From Lamellibrachia columna (lineage: Eukaryota > Annelida > Polychaeta > Sabellida > Siboglinidae): a DNA stretch of 64,000 nucleotides. A model generated the notes under the pieces. That model worked only from the letters and a program-made list of their open reading frames with translations, did no database searches and was not told the origin of the DNA. The stretch spans positions 15,755,282 to 15,819,281 of the forward strand of contig OY759262.1 of NCBI GenBank assembly GCA_963662155.1, written 5' to 3'. Position numbers and translations under genes: made by a program. Of this stretch, positions 56,812 to 64,000 are shown in pieces. The stretch's first letter is position 1. Every line of letters starts with the position of its first letter.

Positions 56812-57634
56812 TTTCTACATGACGCTGCCTAGCAACGCTTCTATGAAGACGCACCCCGACAACACCTTGACCCATTACGTCACGGAGTTGCCTCACTGTG
56901 TCGATCTGGTCGGTGAGTGGGAGTGCGGGTTGACAGAGATGCAGTATTCGCACACTTGGTACAACGTCACGGAGGACGATGTCTGGTTATTCCTCGAAGA
57001 GGACGATGTTCCCGACGTAACTCGACGCTCGAAATTGTCGTGTGGATATTACGACGATCCGTTAACATTGATGTACCACGTCAACAACGGACTGTACAGT
57101 CTGAGAACGGAGAAGACACGAGCTCAAATGAGCTATAGTTCCGTCACTCAAAAAATGACGTTACACATGACGGAGAACACCAGGTTCACCATACCGTACC
57201 ACAGTTCGACTACTTCCATGTTAGGATTTCACAAGAAAGTGATCACCGGAACGGAAACGGATGCTACGTCCGCGTCGTCACTCGACTCCAACTCTCGAAC
57301 TTCCGACTCCTCGTACCCTTTCCACATCGAAGCCCCCGACGTGGTGGACATGACGCAGGGATTCAACACCCTATACGTATACACGGACGTCGTGGAGTCT
57401 CGTATAGTGGGTGACACTCTCGCGCCACTGTTGCGGTCCATTCCGATTAGCGGACGTCACGGTGACAGGGTGTCCGAACGTTTCACTAACGTTCACTACA
57501 TACCTCTGTTACGCTCGAACTTCCACTCGATCGAAGTGGATATAAGAGACGACATGGGTCGACGCGTACCATTCGAATACGGTCGAGTGACGGTGACGCT
57601 TCATTTTCGTCGACGCAAGACCGGACTGTTCTAA
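56801..57634 (+). CDS. mCP: Minor capsid (penton-like) protein, element C (277 aa)
   Basis: Intact homologue of B 36736; TDFYMTLPSNASMKTHP start, RVPFEYGRVTVTLHFRRRK end. TAATG overlap with the next gene. Confidence 0.92.
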   Translation: MTTDFYMTLPSNASMKTHPDNTLTHYVTELPHCVDLVGEWECGLTEMQYSHTWYNVTEDDVWLFLEEDDVPDVTRRSKLSCGYYDDPLTLMYHVNNGLYSLRTEKTRAQMSYSSVTQKMTLHMTENTRFTIPYHSSTTSMLGFHKKVITGTETDATSASSLDSNSRTSDSSYPFHIEAPDVVDMTQGFNTLYVYTDVVESRIVGDTLAPLLRSIPISGRHGDRVSERFTNVHYIPLLRSNFHSIEVDIRDDMGRRVPFEYGRVTVTLHFRRRKTGLF

Positions 57635-58029
57635 TGAACTACAACGATTATTACCCGCGTCAGGCTGGCGGTGCGCTACCCTACTTCGCCGGTGCGCAAT
57701 ACCAACGAGGTCACGGACTGGGCAGTCTGTTCAGCGGTCTGTTGCGCAGCGCCATGCCGCTCATCAAGAGAGGTGCCGTGGCTTTGGGTAGGGGAGCGTT
57801 GAAGACCGGCGTTCGTATAGCCGGCGATGTCTTATCGGGTCAGAACATAAAAACGGCTGCCAAGCGACGCGTCACCGATGCCTTGTTGACGGGACTTCGA
57901 CCTCCCCCGGGTAAACGTATAAAGAGACCGACTGCAAAGGCGAGAATCACTGCGGTAAAGCGTCGACGCAAGAAACAGACGTTCAAGAAACGAGAGATCG
58001 ACATATTCGACAATGACGCTCGTATATAA
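57634..58029 (+). CDS. Core-like protein, element C (131 aa)
   Basis: NYNDYYPRQAGGALPYF start, GLGSLFSGLLRSAMPLIKRG helix, basic tail (KRIKRPTAKARITAVKRRRKK). Full length, unlike A. Confidence 0.78.
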   Translation: MNYNDYYPRQAGGALPYFAGAQYQRGHGLGSLFSGLLRSAMPLIKRGAVALGRGALKTGVRIAGDVLSGQNIKTAAKRRVTDALLTGLRPPPGKRIKRPTAKARITAVKRRRKKQTFKKREIDIFDNDARI

Positions 58030-58109
58030 CTTCACGAAGACACCGTATACGATCGTGTATAGTAGACACGAGACCACCAGCGCAGGTGCACCGATGACTT
58101 ACGGACTTC

Positions 58110-58326
58110 CCGCTGAATTACGATTCTTACGCTCGCCCTGTCGGAGGTGCGCTGCCCGACTTCGTCGGTGCACAATACCAATGAGATCGTGGACTGGACG
58201 TTCTGTTGCGCTACCACAACAGCCTGACTTTAACTAAGGGTATAAAACAACCGTCCTCGAAGACGACAATCACTATAGTAAAGAGACGAAGCGAGAGACG
58301 GACGTTCAAGAAACGAGAGATCAACA
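58110..58326 (+). pseudogene. Decayed tandem copy of the core-like gene, element C
   Basis: AATTACGATTCTTACGCTCG onwards repeats the core gene start and basic 3' part with stops; carries TATAAAA at 58241-58247 for the capsid gene. Shared with A, so the duplication predates their split. Confidence 0.65.
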
Positions 58327-59643
58327 ATGGCATTCGTACATAGACAGTCGTGTGAGGGAGTCAAGAGCGAGCTGGATCTCTTTACCGTACCTCCCACTCA
58401 GAACTGCATCATCGCCAGTCACGTGGTGGAACATCAACCCACGGCGTCTCTGGACTCTGGAGGTCCGATAGAATTCTCCATCCCCGGTTCAGGCGATGAT
58501 TACATAGATCTCGCCAACACGATGCTACACGTACAGGTGAAGGTGACGCAACCCAACGGCACCGATCTCGACGCGGCTGCACCCGTAGGACCGGTGAACA
58601 ACTGGCTGCATTCGCTGTTTAGCCAGGTCGACGTCTTCCTGAACGGTGCACTCGTGACCCAGTCGACCAACACGTATCCGTATAGGGCCTTCGTGGAAAC
58701 GCTGTTGACTTACGGAGTCGGTGCCAAGTCGACGCAGCTGACGAATCAGCTGTGGTACAAGGACAAGGCTAGTCGCATGAGCGCCGTCGATCTGGCGGGT
58801 GGAGTCGATCCTAACCCCGGGTTCGTGACTCGACGAGAGTACATAACAGGCAGTCGCATGGTCGACATGATGGGTCGTCTCCACGTGGATATGTTTCTAC
58901 AGGATAAATTCCTAATCAACGGAGTCGACGTCAAGATACGACTGGTGCGTAGTAAGCCGGCGTTTGCGTTGATGGCTGGAGGAGCAGCCCCCGATTACAA
59001 GATAACGATCACCAATGCAAGCTTGTTCGTCAAGAAGGCCACCCTCAATCCAGCCGTGCAATTGGCGCACATCAAAGCGCTCGAGAAGAGTACGGTCAAG
59101 TATCCGTTACGAAATGTCAGTATGAAGGTGTACTCCATTCCCGCGGGAGCTCGATCGCACACGCACGAGAACCTGTTCCTCAACACGCTGCCAAAACGTC
59201 TCGTACTGTGCTGCATCGACAACGACGCCTACAACGGCGCGTACGATAAAAACCCATTCCACGCCAAGAACAACGCCATAGGCTTCCACTCGGTGTACGT
59301 GGACGGACGTCAGATAGCTTCCAAACCCTTCCAACCCAACTTCGAGGACAACCTCTTCGTCAGGTGCTACACGAGCCTGTTCACCTCGACCGGCAAGATC
59401 TGGCAGGACGAAGGGAACGGTCTGACTCGCGACGACTACCGAGACGGTTACACCTTCTTCTGTTTCGATCTGACCCCCGACCAGTGCGACGGACCCTGCT
59501 TCAATCTGGTACAAAAAGGGAACTTGCGCATCGAATTTCATTTCCGAGCAGCACTTCCGACCACCGTGAACTTCGTCGCCTACGCCGAATTCGAATCCGT
59601 GCTGGAAATCGACAAGAATCGCAACGTCATCTACGACTACTGA
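58327..59643 (+). CDS. MCP: Major capsid protein, element C (438 aa)
   Basis: Intact; same length as B and similar throughout. MAFVHRQSCEGVKSELDLF start and NRNVIYDY end. Confidence 0.95.
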   Translation: MAFVHRQSCEGVKSELDLFTVPPTQNCIIASHVVEHQPTASLDSGGPIEFSIPGSGDDYIDLANTMLHVQVKVTQPNGTDLDAAAPVGPVNNWLHSLFSQVDVFLNGALVTQSTNTYPYRAFVETLLTYGVGAKSTQLTNQLWYKDKASRMSAVDLAGGVDPNPGFVTRREYITGSRMVDMMGRLHVDMFLQDKFLINGVDVKIRLVRSKPAFALMAGGAAPDYKITITNASLFVKKATLNPAVQLAHIKALEKSTVKYPLRNVSMKVYSIPAGARSHTHENLFLNTLPKRLVLCCIDNDAYNGAYDKNPFHAKNNAIGFHSVYVDGRQIASKPFQPNFEDNLFVRCYTSLFTSTGKIWQDEGNGLTRDDYRDGYTFFCFDLTPDQCDGPCFNLVQKGNLRIEFHFRAALPTTVNFVAYAEFESVLEIDKNRNVIYDY

Positions 59644-59644
59644 G

Positions 59645-60124
59645 ATGGACACCCTGCAGATCGCTCGTCTACTGGCGATGGATCCGAACACCGCGTCCGT
59701 CTTTGGCGGCGTTGTACCCAAAGATGGACTGCCTAAAACAATAGACGCTTTGCCGATCGCCTTCGTGTGCAACACCGACGACGGAGACGAACCGGGCGAA
59801 CATTGGATAGCGCTGTATCTATCATCCGACGGACGCGGCGAATACTTCTGTTCGTACGGTCTACCGCCCCTTCACGCCGTGTTCAGCACATTCTTGAACA
59901 AACACTGTTCCGAGTGGACTCATAATAGCAAGAGACTTCAGAGTCCAGTGTCTAACGTTTGCGGACAATATTGTGTAACTTATATAATGTTTCGATGTAA
60001 CGGCGCTCCTATGAGAACTTTCGTAAATGCATTCCGAACTGATCTGGTCGCTAACGATTGTCGTGTGTTCGATTGGATTAACCTACTAAAAAAGGGTACA
60101 CCATACTATCGCACATCGTACTGA
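59645..60124 (+). CDS. PRO: Adenain-like (C5) maturation protease, element C (159 aa)
   Basis: Intact. H53 in GEHWIALYL, Cys at position 69 (EYFCSYG), NVCGQYC nucleophile segment. Confidence 0.92.
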   Translation: MDTLQIARLLAMDPNTASVFGGVVPKDGLPKTIDALPIAFVCNTDDGDEPGEHWIALYLSSDGRGEYFCSYGLPPLHAVFSTFLNKHCSEWTHNSKRLQSPVSNVCGQYCVTYIMFRCNGAPMRTFVNAFRTDLVANDCRVFDWINLLKKGTPYYRTSY

Positions 60125-60125
60125 A

Positions 60126-60191
60126 CCTCTGGCGAGGTGGAGACACCCGTAAGTTCGCGACCTCTGGCGCGATGGTCGACATCCGCAAGTC
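60126..60191 (+). ncRNA. Two hairpin units after the protease stop (C)
   Basis: Same two units as A (GGTG-GAGA-CACC and GATG-GTCGA-CATC), followed by AATAAA at 60280-60285. Confidence 0.5.
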
Positions 60192-60279
60192 AACTCATCG
60201 TCGTCATACCCGTTGTATTCATTCGAACACGCTTGTACTGTTGTCGTTACGATTGTATCGCTACCGCTTTGTTTTATTC

Positions 60280-60285
60280 AATAAA
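60280..60285 (+). terminator. Polyadenylation signal, late unit of C
   Basis: AATAAA with downstream ATACGTGTGCACCG, as in A and B. Confidence 0.6.
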
Positions 60286-60570
60286 ATACGTGTGCACCGT
60301 ACGCTTTTGTTCGTCTCCTTACTAGGTCAAAAACATGAGTCCGTTAGGTGTCCCCGCCCGTCAGTCCACCAACCCGCCCGTCATTCAGTCGCAGTCGCTA
60401 GAGAGCGCACCCTGTTACCCAAAAAAATTTCCCCACCCACCATTCAGTCGCTAAAGAGCGCACGTGTTATCCAGAAGACTGCGCACACACGCACGCACGC
60501 GTGTGCACGTGCGCTTGCACACATCAGTTGCTATAACACCCGCTAGGAGGCTGGACGCGTGCAGCGCGCG

Positions 60571-60669
60571 CGTCAATCGCTAGATGGCGCTATGTACATC
60601 CGGCTGCGCGCGCAACCGGATGATGAAGTTGTGATAAAAGTGAGGATTGAAAAGCTATAAGGTACTACT
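60571..60669 (-). repeat. Right TIR of element C
   Basis: Inverted match to 43445-43543. Contains CGCTAGATGGCGCTATG (CTCF-like) and CGCGCGCAACCGGATG. Confidence 0.93.
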
Positions 60670-60675
60670 CTCGTA
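60670..60675 (+). repeat. Target-site duplication CTCGTA, right of C
   Basis: Identical to 43439-43444. Confidence 0.95.
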
Positions 60676-60709
60676 TTCGACTATATCTCATTTTTTTGTT
60701 TTCTCGCAG

Positions 60710-61160
60710 TGATCACTGTCGCCGATGGTGTGCAGTAATGCGAGAACTGAGCATCCAACGCGCCTTCGAGAGGTTCGGTAAAGAAATGTGGGAAAAAAGG
60801 AAGGAGCAGGAGCGAAGATCGCTGCTGCGACCGTCCGCATTGACGGAAATTATTCAACTAATGCACGCTCGATCTCTCTGGCCGTCTGTTATGGCTGAAC
60901 TCACACTGAAGTTTGCCTATAAGAGTACAGAATGTTACGAAAAAGTGCTGGAGAAGGAGCAAGAAGATTGGATGATCGCGTACAAAAATCAAACGGTGGG
61001 CGATCCGAAAGCGACGGAACAAGAGGATTGGGTGACCGACGACGACGACGACAACGACGACGACGACGCCCCGGCTCCGATTCAGCGACCGCCATTACAA
61101 ATTCGTCGTCGTCGAGGTCGTCGCGGCAAGCCGCTTTGCGTACGATTTGCACCGTACTGA
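60710..61160 (+). CDS. Left-end gene exon 2, element D
   Basis: Acceptor TTTTTTGTTTTCTCGCAG ends at 60709; joins exon 1 (43144-43289) in phase 2 for a 198-aa protein. SALTEIIQLMHARSLWPSVMAELTLKFAYKSTECY (in parts), acidic run DDDDDNDDDDA, end PPLQIRRRRGRRGKPLCVRF. The frame is intact on both sides of element C. Confidence 0.65.
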
Positions 61161-62270
61161 ACATGAACAATCTAATAACATGAACTTTCAACTTTTGCTT
61201 TAATGTCAATTCGCTTTTTAATCGTGTATCTTTCTGCTATTAAATTTTGCTTTGTGTCATTAATCATGTATATCTTTCTACTATTAAATTTTACTTTGTG
61301 TCATTAATACATGAACACTCTAATAACATGAACTTTCAACTTTTGCTTTAATGTCAATTCGCTTTTTAATCATGTGTATCTTTCTGCTATTAAATTTTGC
61401 TTTGTGTCATTAATCATGTATATCTTTCTACTATTAAATTTTACTTTGTGTCATTAATACATGAACAATCTAATAACATGAACTTTCAACTTTTGCTTTA
61501 ATGTCAATTCGCTTTTTTTAATCATGTGTATCTTTCTGCCATTAAATTTTGCTTTGTGTCATTAATCATGTGTATCTTTCTACTATTAAATTTTGCTTTG
61601 TGTCATTAATACATGTCTGTTGTTTTTTACGTACGTTCTCAATAATATTACACGATCCTTCCTAATACATCACACTCACAAAACAGTTCATTATATATAT
61701 ATATATATTTATTACACAATCCTTCCTAATACAACACAAAGTCCAATCACTTGTAAATTTTCCCAACCGCTTTCCACATACAGTTCGACCAGCCGTCGAC
61801 TCCAAATCCACGTTAAATCAGTCGCTTCAGTCTACAACAGAACGCAGCTGTTTTTTGGTTAGGTATCGAGTTACAACATGCACGCTGTGAATTAAAAAAT
61901 AACATTACCTTCGTGTCGTCAATTTCCACACGTTTAACAATCGCTAAATCCCATATGAATGCAGCTGTTTCGAATAGGTATCGAGTTACAACACACACAC
62001 GCACCGTAATAACGCACTTCAGTCCATGTTGAAATGAGTCTCCATTCAATTTCAACCACTAAATCCCATATAGGTCAGTGCAACAGAACGCAGTTCGTTT
62101 AACAGTCGCTACAACCCATGTTTCGGCCTACGCGGTTGCCTGCCGATAAACGGCTCCGTTCATAGTCCGTCGGATACAAAGTTACGTCAACGCCGATTAT
62201 AACATCGACTCGAATATAGGGTAGTGTCGCATTAATTGTTACATAATTATAGGGTAGTGTGGGATACGAT
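61161..62270. other. Subterminal non-coding region of D
   Basis: Mirror of C 43650-44600. Tandem repeats of about 60-70 bp (ATCTTTCTACTATTAAATTTTGCTTTGTG, in parts) at 61205-61615; TA tract at 61694-61711; repeated CTAAATCCCATAT blocks. No gene. Confidence 0.6.
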
Positions 62271-62449
62271 ACGCGTGCTGCACGCGCGCGTCAGTCGCTA
62301 TAATACCCGCTAGGGAGCCGCGTGCTGCACGCGTGCAGCGCGCGCGTCAGTCGCTAGATGGCGCTATAGAGGGCTGCGCATCCGGCTGCGCGCGCAACCG
62401 GATGAAGATGTAGACAAAAGTGAAGTTTGAAAAGCTATAAGGTACTACT
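62271..62449 (-). repeat. Right-side TIR of element D
   Basis: Homologous to the left TIR of C: CGCTAGATGGCGCTATAG, GGCTGCGCGCGCAACCGG and terminus AAGCTATAAGGTACTACT. Contains two CGCGCGTCAGTCGCTA repeats. Confidence 0.88.
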
Positions 62450-62455
62450 CATGTC
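62450..62455 (+). repeat. Target-site duplication CATGTC, right of D
   Basis: Identical to 42672-42677. Confidence 0.93.
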
Positions 62456-63229
62456 GGCTACCTATTACATATAACTTCATCGCATTATATTTAACAGTTT
62501 CATATATATATATTACATTTTGCTTGAGTTTATATAAATTCCCGTCTTGTATTGCGTTCTCGTTTCCCTTGCACTGGTGTGTGCATATTATACACATAGT
62601 CCATTTTCTGCTACATTTTCTTTAATGAACGGTCCGATTTCCGTCGTCCAGCGGTTATATTATAGCCATGCATGTCGGCTAATTAATACATATTACATCA
62701 TCGCCTTATCTTTACCAGTTTTACTTTTATTACGTCTTATGTCCACTCCATATAACCGCTATAACATGCCTCAGTCCCACATCAATGCCGTCACTGCAAC
62801 ATAGTTGCTGTTTTTTTACTGATTAGCTCGACTCCCTTGCTACATTGTTCAGATTGGCATCCTTTGATCTCGCACTATGGCTCACAGCTGGATAAACGCT
62901 TCGGTTTACAGTTAACTCCAGTCGTTCGGGCGTCCAGTTAGTATTAGCTCGCCACTCGGACTGGTCACTCCGTCAGGGTCAAGGTCACGTGTTGTCGTGG
63001 GTGGGTGGGTGGGTGGGTGGGTGGGTGGGTGGGTGGGTGGGTGATATTACGTGTATTTTCTTTGTTCCTATGTCCACTATCGATGACTCCTGGTTATCTT
63101 TCGTTCCTCCTCCAGTCGCTAGGGGGCGCTTCGGTTACCCAGAAGGCGCTGCGCACGACTACAACCGTCAGGGGGCGCTCTGATTGGCTGCGCGCGCAAC
63201 CGGAAGTCGTTCATTCTCCGCTAACTACT
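62456..63229 (-). mobile_element. Fragment E2, part 2 (terminus)
   Basis: Continues E2 after element D; near-identical to E1 12537-13334, apart from a longer GGGT microsatellite (62998-63042) and a deletion of about 50 bp before the terminus CTAACTACT. Contains CGCTAGGGGGCGCT (63117-63130). No gene. Confidence 0.85.
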
Positions 63230-64000
63230 AACGTCTAAATCGACATGACTTCATGTGCTCCGTCCTGGAGAGTTTGTGTGCTGCAGAGGAAGCAGACAAA
63301 CCAGCACTGCAGCCTGATGGCATGAGATAGAGCCAGGCAAACGCGAGCGGAACTGTGTCGTCTGCTCCGATCATGCTAGGAACATTCACAAAAGGAGTTC
63401 ATACTGGTGTCCTGGATGTGATAGCGGTGTTCATCAACAGTGCTTCCACAAGATGGACCACAAGCGACCAAGATAGTTTGGACATCCAGTGTAGTGTGGA
63501 CGCCTAGTGTAGTGCATGTAGGAAGTAGTTGTAGGAAGACTATTATTTATTATTACATAATGAAAATGCTATGAAAGTTTCATATCAACAATAATGAAAA
63601 ATATAAAGACCTGTAAAAACGTCAACATTTTATGGTTCTACATAAAAATTCGTAAAAAAAAAACTTATGGATATATTTTGTTGATTTTTTTTTTATTTTG
63701 TAGTTTACATGTGTGGCTATATTAGTCTAATTGGACTTGGGAACATAAGATGACTCAATAATTATCTGGCAGCAGGGTGAAATTTCAGGTTATTTACTTT
63801 CCATTTTGATAAATTTCAGCTACTGATTTCTGCATGATGAACTGATGTGATGTATTTCTTATTATATTGTAATAAAGCGTCTTTTTAGCAACAAAATGAT
63901 GCCTCATTCATATTTTTCTGACGATTATTAGCGAAGTTGTTTTTTTTTTTAAACCCATACAAATAGCTCCAAATTCTGTGCACTACACAAGTTTAACATT
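63230..64000 (+). repeat. Duplicated host flank, copy 2
   Basis: Near-identical to 13335-14110 up to the window end. No gene seen. Confidence 0.85.

Larger units (their letters stand above)
43445..60669 (+). mobile_element. Element C: near-complete 17.2 kb Maverick/Polinton nested in D
   Basis: Termini AGTAGTACCTTATAGC and GCTATAAGGTACTACT with CTCGTA on both sides. TIRs of about 99 bp (43445-43543 and 60571-60669) differ at very few positions. Gene order is as in B. Lesions: NADAR deletion, a one-base POLB frameshift and a broken small membrane gene. All other core genes are open. Confidence 0.96.
42678..62449 (-). mobile_element. Element D: internally deleted A/C-type Polinton, about 2.5 kb without C
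   Basis: Oriented on the minus strand. The left border retains only 12 bp of terminus (AGTAGTACCTTA) fused to a truncated NADAR gene. The right border has a full left-type TIR ending AAGCTATAAGGTACTACT at 62449. It keeps the divergent promoter and the complete left-end gene but lacks POLB, INT and all virion genes. Element C is inserted in its intron. Confidence 0.9.

Noticed and set aside
1..64000. tRNA or rRNA genes
   Set aside because: No cloverleaf with A and B boxes or rRNA core sequence was noticed on either strand; a tRNAscan run would be decisive.

Overview
This is metazoan genomic DNA built mostly from Maverick/Polinton elements, the large self-synthesising DNA transposons that carry virus-like capsid genes. 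Evidence includes spliced genes with GT-AG introns, TATA boxes, AATAAA signals, LINE and hAT-type relics, a protein-primed family B DNA polymerase, an FtsK/A32-like packaging ATPase, a DDE integrase with a chromodomain, an adenain-like protease, and double and single jelly-roll capsid proteins. The host species cannot be fixed from the sequence; a marine invertebrate or basal deuterostome is only a guess.

Layout. (1) 1-12147: right two thirds of element A, plus strand, with many broken genes. Its right end is followed by CACCTT. (2) 12148-13334: fragment E1, the terminal part of a second Polinton subfamily, in reverse orientation. (3) 13335-17465: host DNA with LINE relics. (4) 17466-21288: element F, a deleted relative of B. 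(5) 22363-40251: element B, a complete 17.9 kb Polinton with 212-215 bp terminal inverted repeats (TIRs) that differ only in one GGC unit, and a 6-bp target-site duplication (TSD) GACATC. (6) 40258-41960: host DNA with a hAT-like relic. (7) 41971-42671 plus 62456-63229: fragment E2, a near copy of E1. E2 is split by element D (42678-62449, TSD CATGTC). D is itself split by element C (43445-60669, TSD CTCGTA), which sits inside an intron of a D gene. (8) 63230-64000: a near-identical copy of 13335-14110.

Elements A, C and D form one subfamily; B, E and F form another. Both share one gene order. A spliced left-end gene is divergent from a NADAR-domain gene. Next comes a spliced 'early' locus, then POLB, the ATPase, a small basic protein, a conserved 240-260 aa protein, small membrane proteins, INT, another membrane protein, minor capsid protein, core-like protein, major capsid protein and protease. 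In the late block, genes overlap by a few bases, or a TATA box lies across or just beside the preceding stop codon.

The most unusual part is the early locus (25101-27724 in B; also in F, and in part in C). One short first exon is followed by a retained-intron frame coding an RPA70-C-like OB-fold/zinc-ribbon protein. After it come successive phase-0 exons, and in B and F a tandem series of 31-46 codon terminal exons. Each of these has its own 3' splice site and its own stop codon. A second unusual feature is a roughly 30-nt hairpin unit, repeated two or three times, placed just before the AATAAA signals of both the early and late transcription units in all elements that retain those regions. 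Covarying stems suggest a structured RNA.
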